A stretch of DNA of 64,000 bases, from the IMG/VR virus record IMGVR_UViG_3300028025_003146, positions 1 to 64,000 of that record. One strand, given 5' to 3'. The notes below the pieces were generated by a model. It was not told where the DNA came from, made no database searches, and was given only the letters and a program-made list of their open reading frames with translations. Position numbers and translations under genes: made by a program. Position 1 is the stretch's first letter; each line of letters opens with the position of its first letter. Below are positions 41,657-49,682 of the stretch, one piece after another. Origin of the DNA: a virus.

Positions 41657-43234
41657 TTACGGGTTTGACCAATGAGGCATACTTACGATATGCGGATATT
41701 GGGTAGTGTTTGAGTGTGTATCAAATTGATAATGGTGTACTATGTTATACGGCTGTAAATCTCCACCAAATGATAGAGTTGATCCATCTGTTCTTCTCAA
41801 ATTTTTATTAGCTGATCCTGGATCTACAAGATACAGATGTGGCCCAGGAGTATCTCCGTTTTGAGCAGTATATATTGAAATAAACTTGTCTTCCTTGAAC
41901 GGAACAATTGCAGTTCCATTAGAGCCATCTGTATTTCTAAAATAGAATAGCTTTGTTGGATCCTGAGTATTTACAATATGACAGTTAATTCCATTTCCAT
42001 AAAAGTGATATGGTGAATAAATTGCAACCCACTGATTATCCCATGTATTATGGTGCTTTTGTCCATACCAAGTTTCTGATTGATCAATTCCATAAGACGT
42101 TGTGTTTGCTAAGTTGATTTCAGTATCTGTAAATGCACCGATTCCTGAGTTACCAGCGGTTCCTTGAGATGACATGTTCCAATATCCGTATCTCTGTGCA
42201 TAACCGTCATGATTAAATCTTCCAAATCCTACAACACCGTTGTCTCCCATTACAATCTTCATGTGATATGAAGGCTCTGCTCTTGTTGAGCCAGCTTGCG
42301 CCCATGTGAAGTCATAGAATGCATAATTTTTTGCTGTTGCTAAGTGGTTTCCTGTTTGTGGCCCTGCTGCTTTTGCTTCTGACAGGAACTTATGAAGTGT
42401 CCCTGGCTTGTGGCTAAAATCATTTAGGCTATAGCTTGTATTTCTCCATACGTGAAGTCTTATTGCATTAGCAGTTGTAGATTCTACAACAGCAAGCATT
42501 TTGGTTCTATCATTGTAAGATGACATTCCACGATTTGTGCGTCCCGCCCAAGTTGCGTAAGTAGCTGAGTTTAAAGAAACTCTGTCAAAATATCCGTATG
42601 CTGCACCTCTAGGTCTAATGTTAAATTCTGCATCATTAGAGTAATGGCTTACACGTTGTCTTACACCGTAAGCTCCTATAATAGTTCCGCATCTAATTAA
42701 ATATTGATTAGTATCGTCTGCTCTATTCATCCAGTTTCCAGCAAAACCACCATGTAAATTAGGGCGGTATAGCATGTGTCCATCGGCAGAACCCCATACA
42801 GTCGATCCGCCGAAATATGTAGTTACTGTTGATTGACCGTAATTTCCTTGAGTGTATGTGTATGATCTAAAGCTTTCATACCAGTTTGGCATTGAAGAAA
42901 GTTCTGGAGACTGATATCCTGCTAACCAGCCTGGCATTGCATTTGTTCCAATAGATTGAAAATCTGAATTAATTATATTGAATCCAGCTTTATCGTTGTT
43001 ATCGTTAGTCCAGATAGCAAATGTTGGTAGAGGAGAAATTTCTGTATTATTTCTTGATATTACAGGAGAAGCCTCTTTATTTCCAACTATTGATAGCTGT
43101 TGAGAAATTGTTGTTGACGTTGCTGAAATTGCTGTATTATTTGCATTTGCAATTGGAGTAATGATTGCTGCAATTGCAGATTCAAGACCTGGAACAATTA
43201 TTTGTGAAGTGGTTGTTTCTGTATTATTTGGCAT
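41657..43234 (-). CDS. Fibre protein, paralogue 1 of a tandem pair
   Basis: 525 residues, clearly homologous along its length to the next protein (43244-44806). Both have the N-terminal coiled or helical segment, NTEISPLPTFAIW or NTEVSPYPMFAIW, an identical ATYAWAGRTNRGMSSYNDRT block and GDLQPYNI or GDLQPWN near the end. The two are rich in W, Y, N and G with beta repeats, as in host-recognition tips. A 52-base stretch at 42522-42573 is identical to 44097-44148. The function is presumed receptor binding. Confidence 0.7.
   Translation of the reverse strand: MPNNTETTTSQIIVPGLESAIAAIITPIANANNTAISATSTTISQQLSIVGNKEASPVISRNNTEISPLPTFAIWTNDNNDKAGFNIINSDFQSIGTNAMPGWLAGYQSPELSSMPNWYESFRSYTYTQGNYGQSTVTTYFGGSTVWGSADGHMLYRPNLHGGFAGNWMNRADDTNQYLIRCGTIIGAYGVRQRVSHYSNDAEFNIRPRGAAYGYFDRVSLNSATYATWAGRTNRGMSSYNDRTKMLAVVESTTANAIRLHVWRNTSYSLNDFSHKPGTLHKFLSEAKAAGPQTGNHLATAKNYAFYDFTWAQAGSTRAEPSYHMKIVMGDNGVVGFGRFNHDGYAQRYGYWNMSSQGTAGNSGIGAFTDTEINLANTTSYGIDQSETWYGQKHHNTWDNQWVAIYSPYHFYGNGINCHIVNTQDPTKLFYFRNTDGSNGTAIVPFKEDKFISIYTAQNGDTPGPHLYLVDPGSANKNLRRTDGSTLSFGGDLQPYNIVHHYQFDTHSNTTQYPHIVSMPHWSNP
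42522..42573. repeat. 52-base identical stretch shared with 44097-44148
   Basis: Direct comparison shows 52 identical bases in the tandem fibre genes while flanking bases differ, including at third codon positions. The copy at 44097-44148 lies in the paralogue. The segment codes for the AGRTNRGMSSYN block. Confidence 0.85.
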
Positions 43235-43243
43235 TTTTTCTCC

Positions 43244-44806
43244 TTAGACCGTTGTCCAGTGTGGTACTACTGAAATATGTGGGTACATTGTTGTGTGAGA
43301 CATTGTATCAAAAGTAGAATAGAATGTTACGTTCCAGGGCTGCAGGTCTCCACCATTAGCAATGGTTGTTCCATCATTTCTATATCCATTTTCAAAAGCT
43401 GCTTGTGGGTTTGCGTAATATAGGTGTGGCCCTGGCCCATCTGCATTTTGTACGGAGTAGCACATTATAAACGAGCTTTCTCCAAATGGAACTGGTGATG
43501 TTCCCGCTGATCCGTCTGTATTTCTCCATGTGTAGTATTTTGTTGGATCTTGAGTATACACACAGTGAAGGTTAATTCCATTGTGGTAGTAGTGATATGG
43601 TGCGTATGAAATTACCCAGTTATTGTCCCATGAAATATTTGTTCTAATTCCATAAGTATCTCCTTGGTTAATTCCATAAGATGTTGTATTTCCTAGGTTC
43701 GCTCCGCTATCGGTAAATGCTCCAGTTCCACTGTTTCCTGGTGTACCTGGATTAGATGGAATAAACCATCCGTATTGCTGAGCATTGCCTTCTGGAGAAA
43801 ATCTTGAGAAGCCAACTGTTCCGTTGTCTCCCATAATTAATCTCATCACATAAGCTGCCTCTGGATTTGCTGAGCCTGCTGATGTCCATGTAAAATCATA
43901 AAATGCATAACTTGCTGTTGTTCCTGAAGGACCCGCTGTTTTTGCTTCTGACAAGAATAAATGAAGGTCTCCAGATTCGTAATTGCTAGCATTTAAATCA
44001 TATGATGGGTTTGTGTTCTTCCATACGTGCAAGCGAATTTGATTTGCTGTATTTGATTCAGCAACTGCAAGTGTTTTAGTTCTGTCGTTGTAAGAAGACA
44101 TTCCACGATTTGTGCGTCCCGCCCAAGTTGCGTAAGTAGCTGAGTTTAGATTTACCTGATCTACGAAACCGTAAACAGATCCTCTCATTCTAACTTGAAA
44201 TGTTGAGTCTGTCGAATAGTGATTCATTCTTGGACGAACACCACGAACACCAATAATAGTTCCAGATCGTTTTGTGAACTGGCCCCAGTCTCCTGCTCTA
44301 TTAAAATTAGTATTTCCGTAATTTCCAAATGTTTGGAAAGAGTAGAGGTGGTTTCCTTCGTGGCCATTCATATTTGTTCCAGCGCCTGAATAAGTTGTGT
44401 TACCACCCTGACCGATATTTCCGTTTGTATATGTCCAGCCTCTGTAATCTTCATACCAGTTACTTAGATCTGATAGAGCTGCGTCTGTCCATCCACCTTG
44501 ACGGTTATTTAGTCTGCTTGTTGCAACAACTTGAAAATCAGAATTTATAATTGAATATCCAGCTTTAGTATCATTATTTTGATTTGACCAGATAGCGAAC
44601 ATTGGATAAGGAGAAACCTCTGTATTGGTTCTTGATGTAGCAGCATTTGCAACTTTTCCAATTAGGCTTGAAAATTGTCCTGGAATTGCACTTTGCAATG
44701 TTGATACAGCAGCAGATGTCGTATAAGCAATTGGCTGAACAACAGCTGAGATGTTTGTTTCGAATCCAGGAATGTAGACCTGATTTGTAGTCGTATTAAC
44801 TGCCAT
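43244..44806 (-). CDS. Fibre protein, paralogue 2 of a tandem pair
   Basis: 520 residues, with the same layout as the downstream paralogue: a short helical N-terminus (VYIPGFETNISAVVQPIAYT), repeated W/Y/N-rich beta blocks, and an ending HISVVPHWTTV against HIVSMPHWSNP. Differences cluster in the surface-like blocks between conserved motifs, as in diverging adhesins. An upstream TATAAT and a GGGAG site support its own expression. Presumed host-recognition protein. Confidence 0.7.
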   Translation of the reverse strand: MAVNTTTNQVYIPGFETNISAVVQPIAYTTSAAVSTLQSAIPGQFSSLIGKVANAATSRTNTEVSPYPMFAIWSNQNNDTKAGYSIINSDFQVVATSRLNNRQGGWTDAALSDLSNWYEDYRGWTYTNGNIGQGGNTTYSGAGTNMNGHEGNHLYSFQTFGNYGNTNFNRAGDWGQFTKRSGTIIGVRGVRPRMNHYSTDSTFQVRMRGSVYGFVDQVNLNSATYATWAGRTNRGMSSYNDRTKTLAVAESNTANQIRLHVWKNTNPSYDLNASNYESGDLHLFLSEAKTAGPSGTTASYAFYDFTWTSAGSANPEAAYVMRLIMGDNGTVGFSRFSPEGNAQQYGWFIPSNPGTPGNSGTGAFTDSGANLGNTTSYGINQGDTYGIRTNISWDNNWVISYAPYHYYHNGINLHCVYTQDPTKYYTWRNTDGSAGTSPVPFGESSFIMCYSVQNADGPGPHLYYANPQAAFENGYRNDGTTIANGGDLQPWNVTFYSTFDTMSHTTMYPHISVVPHWTTV

Positions 44807-44828
44807 TGTATTTCTCCCTTAAATTATA

Positions 44829-45146
44829 TTATACTTGTGTAATTTTTACGCCAGAGATGAAGACTGAGACGGAGTCTGCAGCACTTGCACTGATCTGAAT
44901 ATTTTCTGCTGTGTTAAGAACTTGCTTAACATCAAGAACAATAATAGCACGAGGCGGAACATCTAGGGTCTTTACAAAGAACTTTCCTGCCATTCTCATT
45001 GTCACTGTTCTAGTAGCATCTGTTAGGTTATCAAATGTGATAGATGTAATAACATCGATCTGTGCTGCTGGTGTTGTGTATACTGATGTTTCTGATGCAG
45101 GTAGTGTATCTGCATAAAATCTGCTTGGTAAGCTTACTGTTGCCAT
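44829..45146 (-). CDS. Small beta-rich virion protein (pair of 39402-39728)
   Basis: 105 residues, apparently a beta sandwich. The order of strands and the closing SVFISGVKITQV parallel the 108-residue protein at 39402. It stands between the N-terminal helical protein of block B and the first large fibre, where it may serve as a collar or linker. No motif for catalysis is seen. Confidence 0.6.
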   Translation of the reverse strand: MATVSLPSRFYADTLPASETSVYTTPAAQIDVITSITFDNLTDATRTVTMRMAGKFFVKTLDVPPRAIIVLDVKQVLNTAENIQISASAADSVSVFISGVKITQV

Positions 45147-45147
45147 A

Positions 45148-45480
45148 TTAAATTACTCCCATGTTTGTATAAATTGTGTAGTTATCTATCGAAGATTGGA
45201 TGGTAGCAACGTTTGCTGCTCCAGCCGAATTAACTGCAACGATCTGTGTAGACCCTGCTGTGTTAACTGTTGCAACAGCTCCAGAAGAAGCTGTTTGAAT
45301 TTCTGTCACCTTCGATGATGTAGCAGAAACAATATCATTTACTCCTAGGAGGTTGCCCATTGACTCTAGAGCCTTTGCTAGAAAGACTAGGTCCTGAGAA
45401 TTTAGAGTTGAACTCGACAGGGCTGTTACCTTTGTCTTAAAAAGATCAACTTGTGATGATAAACTTGAATAATCTGGCAT
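45148..45480 (-). CDS. Helical fibre-base protein (pair of 51469-52134)
   Basis: 110 residues. The first 55 (MPDYSSLSSQVDLFKTKVTA, LVFLAKALESMGNLLGVNDI) match those of the 221-residue protein at 51469 (MPDYTTLQTQVELFKTKVSA, LVLLASALDTLAKSMGVNDI). The rest is an alanine/serine/valine helix. This duplicated module probably anchors a fibre or forms its stalk. It is the first gene of adhesin block B and has its own extended -10 promoter. Confidence 0.65.
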   Translation of the reverse strand: MPDYSSLSSQVDLFKTKVTALSSSTLNSQDLVFLAKALESMGNLLGVNDIVSATSSKVTEIQTASSGAVATVNTAGSTQIVAVNSAGAANVATIQSSIDNYTIYTNMGVI

Positions 45481-45499
45481 TTTGTTCTCCTATGTATGA

Positions 45500-45508
45500 A
45501 TTATAGCA
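45500..45508 (-). promoter_or_regulatory. Extended -10 promoter (TGCTATAAT)
   Basis: TGC-TATAAT on the minus strand, 19 bases before the ATG at 45480; an AGGAG ribosome site lies between. It starts transcription of adhesin block B after the cargo terminator. Confidence 0.65.
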
Positions 45509-45559
45509 TAACTGTTTTTATTGTTTAGTACCCCGCCTTGCCTATAACACTCTTAATTA

Positions 45560-45592
45560 TACCCCACCAGCCTTCTTTAGGCCAGTGGGGTA
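45560..45592 (-). terminator. Hairpin after the permease gene, probable terminator
   Basis: Outer 8-bp perfect stem TACCCCAC / GTGGGGTA and an inner GCC / GGC pair around TTCTTTA (45560-45592). On the minus strand it follows the permease stop by 11 bases. The T-tract is poor (TATAATT), so efficiency is uncertain. Confidence 0.6.
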
Positions 45593-45603
45593 CAGCAATT
45601 ATT

Positions 45604-46554
45604 TTAGAGAATTCCTCCATAGTATAAGGTTATGCCCATTAAGACCACTGGGATCACCAAAGCAAAAATTGCCTTATAGTAATCTTTGAGAGGGGTTCTA
45701 AAGTAGCTCTTACCTACAACTAAACACTTGTGTGCTGGAGACAACATATATCCTGCGTAGTCGACTGCAAAGAATAGCGGCAAAGTTTCTATGCCAAATA
45801 CTCCTACTGAGAGGACGACAAATCCAGCAAACTTGCTAGAACTTCCCAAGGCAAAACTTGCCAAGAATCCAGCAAAGGCAACTAGGATCAATAGATTATT
45901 TTTATGGGCACTTTCTACCCATGCATTTATTGTATCAAAATTAGCCTTTACAATATTGCTCAGGATAATAACAATTCCAGTAAATAGAATTACTCTTGCA
46001 TAATCAAGCAGTTGCTTTCGATCACGCTTTGCATCTGCCTCAAGTTGCCATGGCTGCTTATCGCTTTTCTTTAAAGGCTTGTCTGGGATATTAATTTCAA
46101 TATCATCTTCCTTTAAAATCTTAAATATATAGAAAAGGATTACTATTAATGTTGTAGCAATAAGTGGCCAAAGTCTGCTCATCAACTCCCAGTAACTAAT
46201 ACTTAGTGCTGCCATTGGGAGAAGAACTGTTGCTTCTAGTGGTGACCAAAAGTAGAAATGATGCGTAGAAAGGTAATCAATGATTCCGTAATTTTTACGC
46301 TTCTTTTGATCTTCTGGGGCAATTGTATCTAGTGCACCAGCCGAAACAGCGACACGACCTGAAATCGGCAGTACGCCAGAGAACAGAGAAATAAGAGCAA
46401 CTACTGCTCTTTTAGATTTAACATTTTTGGCAATCCAGCTGTAAAATGGCAGGAATACCTGGGTTTTCTTTGCAGCAAAGGACAATGCCATTACTGACGC
46501 TAGCAGTATTAAGAACTGCTGATTATTTAAAAACAAAGAGGGTGTAATTTCCAT
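45604..46554 (-). CDS. DUF401-like integral membrane permease (possible cargo gene)
   Basis: 316 residues with about eight hydrophobic segments, for example FLILLASVMALSFAA, AVVALISLFSGVLPISG, LIATTLIVILFYIF, LLILVAFAGFLASFALG and YKAIFALVIPVVLMGITLYY. The motif LFSGVLPISGRVAVSAGALD is characteristic of the DUF401 family in the ion-transporter (ArsB/CitM-like) superfamily. Usual members have about 400 residues, so this one is short. A charged cytoplasmic loop near residues 150-180 splits the two halves. It has its own promoter and terminator and lies between adhesin blocks. A transported substrate cannot be read; the family assignment is from memory of motifs. Confidence 0.72.
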   Translation of the reverse strand: MEITPSLFLNNQQFLILLASVMALSFAAKKTQVFLPFYSWIAKNVKSKRAVVALISLFSGVLPISGRVAVSAGALDTIAPEDQKKRKNYGIIDYLSTHHFYFWSPLEATVLLPMAALSISYWELMSRLWPLIATTLIVILFYIFKILKEDDIEINIPDKPLKKSDKQPWQLEADAKRDRKQLLDYARVILFTGIVIILSNIVKANFDTINAWVESAHKNNLLILVAFAGFLASFALGSSSKFAGFVVLSVGVFGIETLPLFFAVDYAGYMLSPAHKCLVVGKSYFRTPLKDYYKAIFALVIPVVLMGITLYYGGIL

Positions 46555-46627
46555 CTTTATAACCTTTCAGCATTTATAGAAATCTAATTTAGATACCTAT
46601 ATAAACACAAGCGCTAGCATCTTTGAG

Positions 46628-46686
46628 GTCTTAATTCGTGTCATTAAGACGTACAAATATAATAGGCACGTGTGCCTTTGTAGCAA
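46628..46686 (-). promoter_or_regulatory. Promoter and leader hairpin of the permease gene
   Basis: TTGCTA at 46681-46686, 16-base spacer and TATTAT at 46659-46664 on the minus strand. A perfect 8-bp stem GTCTTAAT / ATTAAGAC (46628-46650, loop of seven) starts just after the expected +1. Within the spacer is another small inverted repeat, AGGCAC / GTGCCT. The whole gap 46555-46729 holds no gene. Confidence 0.5.
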
Positions 46687-46729
46687 AATACGGTCTTTTA
46701 TATGCTCGAATCCGTATATGATACAAAAT

Positions 46730-48376
46730 CTATTCTTTGCTTACAACAACTATGTATAAGCCGTTCCACCAGTCCGTATCAGACTCTAATGAATTTAATA
46801 TCTTCTTACTATATAATATTTTTAATCCTGATTCAAGTATTCCCTTATGGGCACCTTTTACAACATCCGTCCAGTTTGCGTCATCAAATATTAAAATAGA
46901 CTGTTGGGCAAAAGTTGCGGAATAATACTTTACTGCATTTTTTGTAGACTCAAAGTCGTGAGGTCCATCATAAAAGAAAAGATCAATATCCGATATAGGC
47001 TTTAGGTTAACCTTAAACATATCTGAATTAGATATAAATACTTTATTATTACCTTTGTATGGATTAATATTTTTCTTAAACTCTTCTAAGGAATTGGTGT
47101 CTGGTGTTTCCCACCCTTCTCTTACGGCCTGTGGAGCCTCCTGCCAGGTGTCTACGAAGTATGCCTGCAAGTTATTGCCACTCAATGCTGCAGCGGCTGT
47201 AGCACCCTGATAAGAACCAATTTCGAGGTATTTAGAAGAAGACTTAGCCAAACCATTTATTAATGACTGAACTCTAGTCGATGTTAAACCTGGTATATTA
47301 ATTTCAATTGGGTTATTTACAGAATCAACTAATTGCTGTGCAACAATGGCGACCTTTGGACTAATATGATTGCCATATTTTGCAGCCATTATTTTGTCAC
47401 AATAACCACAATCCCAGCAATCAAATTTACAATTTTTGATCTTATTACGCCAGATGGCAATAGGCTTGTCAACCATATTGGTCTCTTCAATAAAATCATT
47501 AAAGCTATCAAATAGAATTTCTTCATTGTTTGCATATCTTTTGATTATATCCATAGTTTCTTTTAGGCGGACATGCGACTCTCTTCCGTGCATCTTAATA
47601 ACATCAATTCCTAGGTCGTCTATAAACTCTTGCCAGTCTTCACGCCATGGTGGGAAATTGGCTGTCTTTAAAGATACGGCAAAATCTTCATGATCCCATT
47701 TCGGACAAGACACTCTGCTTATTGGGTCATTAAAATATTGAGGTCCGTCTGTTCTAGTATTATTAAACTGATAATGCTCATCCATCATTACGCATCCGCC
47801 GTAGCACCCTTCATTGGCAAGCAAGGATATCTTAACGCCGAACTGAGATTTAGCTTTTTTAAAACGCTTTAGCTTCTCGTGATCACGCATTAAATCTCTA
47901 TCAAGATTAATATAATCAAATCCAGCTTTTGCAAGGTGCTCTATGTCCCTTGGCTCTGACACATTTCTGAGAATGGTATTTTTTACAAATAGATCTGGAA
48001 ATGCCTTTTTTATTTGTCCTGTTGCCATCCAGTGTGTGTGAGGTATTGTTGCTGACTTAATACCCGAATCGTATACGGGTCTAAAGTTTTCTATAAACAA
48101 ATCTAAATTCTGTTGAGAGGGTCTAACTTGTATATTATTAAAAACGGCAGAAGCGGTTACCCCAGTCTCGTTTTGAATATGTAAGGCCAGGCCTATAAGA
48201 TAATTATGGTCTTCTTCTCCGCCGTTAAATACATCACCCATGGCGTCTTGGTCAAAAGGAGATACCCTACAGGTAAAATAAAAGTCATATATAAATGACT
48301 TATATTCTTTTAGAAAAGAAATAAACTCATTTAACTGATTTTCAGTTAGCTTGGGGTTTAGTGGTACGCTAAACAT
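46730..48376 (-). CDS. Fusion of U32-like Fe-S TIM-barrel domain with class I methyltransferase
   Basis: 548 residues. Residues 1-330 look like a peptidase-U32-type (UbiU/UbiV/TrhP-like) barrel: a strand/helix repeat, SLLANEGCYGGCVMMDEHYQ with C191 and C195, C224 in RVSCPKWDHED, and a terminal cluster C316, C320, C323, C326. These cysteines could hold an iron-sulfur cluster. Residues 345-548 form a SAM-dependent methyltransferase: KYLEIGSYQGATAAAAL (383-399), FVDTW (407-411), LFFYDGPHDFES and ILIFDDANW. U32 enzymes often modify tRNA or quinones; this methyltransferase type often acts on glycans. I know no such fusion. Substrate unknown. It precedes the permease. Confidence 0.72.
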   Translation of the reverse strand: MFSVPLNPKLTENQLNEFISFLKEYKSFIYDFYFTCRVSPFDQDAMGDVFNGGEEDHNYLIGLALHIQNETGVTASAVFNNIQVRPSQQNLDLFIENFRPVYDSGIKSATIPHTHWMATGQIKKAFPDLFVKNTILRNVSEPRDIEHLAKAGFDYINLDRDLMRDHEKLKRFKKAKSQFGVKISLLANEGCYGGCVMMDEHYQFNNTRTDGPQYFNDPISRVSCPKWDHEDFAVSLKTANFPPWREDWQEFIDDLGIDVIKMHGRESHVRLKETMDIIKRYANNEEILFDSFNDFIEETNMVDKPIAIWRNKIKNCKFDCWDCGYCDKIMAAKYGNHISPKVAIVAQQLVDSVNNPIEINIPGLTSTRVQSLINGLAKSSSKYLEIGSYQGATAAAALSGNNLQAYFVDTWQEAPQAVREGWETPDTNSLEEFKKNINPYKGNNKVFISNSDMFKVNLKPISDIDLFFYDGPHDFESTKNAVKYYSATFAQQSILIFDDANWTDVVKGAHKGILESGLKILYSKKILNSLESDTDWWNGLYIVVVSKE

Positions 48377-48381
48377 TTATC

Positions 48382-48939
48382 CTACAAATCTATTTTTGAT
48401 AAAGTATCCGCATCATAATGAACGCCAAAATGATTATTTAATAGTATACCAGCTTCTACCCAATCTTGGCAAGAGATGATCTTTTGATAGATTTCATTCT
48501 TTTTATTTAAGTGGTACTTTTCACATTTATAGTCGTCCTGCTTTAAAAACTCTGGTGTAGATTTTAATAACAAAAGTTTATTTGAATAGTATTTTTCTAG
48601 CATGAATATCATTGCAGCTTTTTGGAAAAGGCATGCATTCTGTTTATCTTCTTCAGTCAAGGTATACTTAAACTTACCCTCTACCTGCTCAAATGGCTTA
48701 CCCTCTAGTTGTGATAAATGTAAGGTGTTTGGCCTAAGCTTTATATAGCCTTTATACTTTCCAACAAACTGATACGCAAGAGCAACTTCTTTTGTTACCA
48801 CCGTCATTTTTGGAAGGTTCATATACAGCATCTGGCTTTCATCTACTGCCCCTACGAGCAAATTGCTCCATTCACCAATATGCTGGATGTAATTATTTTT
48901 CTCCGTTTTATCTTCTGGATCAAATAAAAAGTAAATCAT
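48382..48939 (-). CDS. 185-residue protein of unknown function in the cargo cassette
   Basis: Not recognised. The sequence is mixed alpha/beta with conserved-looking phrases MIYFLFDPEDKTEKNNYIQH, LRPNTLHLSQLEGKPFEQVE and CQDWVEAGILLNNHFGVHYD. Four-base overlap with the upstream coiled-coil gene and a six-base gap to the U32-methyltransferase gene place it in one translated unit. It may be a partner or substrate of the fusion enzyme. It has single cysteines near 99, 139 and 157 but no metal motif. Confidence 0.6.
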   Translation of the reverse strand: MIYFLFDPEDKTEKNNYIQHIGEWSNLLVGAVDESQMLYMNLPKMTVVTKEVALAYQFVGKYKGYIKLRPNTLHLSQLEGKPFEQVEGKFKYTLTEEDKQNACLFQKAAMIFMLEKYYSNKLLLLKSTPEFLKQDDYKCEKYHLNKKNEIYQKIISCQDWVEAGILLNNHFGVHYDADTLSKIDL

Positions 48940-49667
48940 TGAATTTCTTCCCAGAGTCCACTTTCTGAATCGGCAAGCTCTAATCTTTTTCTTGTCTCTA
49001 TTTGCAATAAATCTAGGTGTTTATTTGTTTCTATAGCTTTAACAACTGCAGTTTCAAGAGCTATTTCTCTAACTTCTTTTGGCAATTGATCAATGGCCTC
49101 CATGTTTCCGCCATTAACTCTTCCATAAAACATTAAGTCGTAAGCTGCTTGCGCTCCTAGTCTAATTCCCCAAAGCTCTGCCTCAAGCCTTTCTTCTTCA
49201 TCATGATCTCCAATTATATCCATAATCAGTCTACCGTCAGAAAGTCTACCCTCATCAGAAGAGTTAAATTTATCTATTAGCATCATATACTTATCTCGTT
49301 CTTCGTATACTAAGCTGACACTATTTTTTTGATTTAACAGAACTCTTTCTTTTTCTTTAATATTAAGCTCATGAATTTTAATTTCTGCAGGAGAAGTAGA
49401 AGCACTAATTTTTTCTTTTTCTAAATCAATTTCTAGTCTAGTTCTTTCTATTTTAAGCTCTTGCTCTACAATCATATTCTCTCTTGCTCCTAGCTCAAGC
49501 AAAAGCTGTCTAAGTTTTCCAAATGGAGTAAATTGCGCTCCACCAACAAAATTATCTATTTTAAATACTGGCACCCCCCAATGTCTATTTGTAGCATAAA
49601 GAAGAATATCTTTTTGTGATTTTGTATAGCCAGAAACATCCGACGTTATATCGTTTATATATCTCAT
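48936..49667 (-). CDS. Coiled-coil protein of unknown function
   Basis: 243 residues. After a globular start (SQKDILLYATNRHWGVPVFK) comes a long charged coiled coil (about 75-140: KIERTRLEIDLEKEKISA, EIKIHELNIKEKERVLLN). A helical domain follows, with LWGIRLGAQAAYDLMFYGR and DQLPKEVREIALETAVVKAI. The layout suggests an oligomeric structural or accessory protein. It follows the beta-rich fibre gene and opens the cargo cassette. Confidence 0.6.
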   Translation of the reverse strand: MRYINDITSDVSGYTKSQKDILLYATNRHWGVPVFKIDNFVGGAQFTPFGKLRQLLLELGARENMIVEQELKIERTRLEIDLEKEKISASTSPAEIKIHELNIKEKERVLLNQKNSVSLVYEERDKYMMLIDKFNSSDEGRLSDGRLIMDIIGDHDEEERLEAELWGIRLGAQAAYDLMFYGRVNGGNMEAIDQLPKEVREIALETAVVKAIETNKHLDLLQIETRKRLELADSESGLWEEIQ

Positions 49668-49682
49668 TTTATTACCTATCTA

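Noticed and set aside
41657-44806. Tandem paralogous fibre genes with an identical block, as in a diversity-generating retroelement
   Set aside because: No reverse transcriptase gene is visible, and the differences between copies are not concentrated at adenines in a template/variable pair. The Mtd_N-like start at 60988 alone is not enough.
46555-46729. Possible small RNA gene or tRNA in the gap before the permease gene
   Set aside because: Hairpins are present but no cloverleaf or known RNA pattern; promoter and leader elements explain them.
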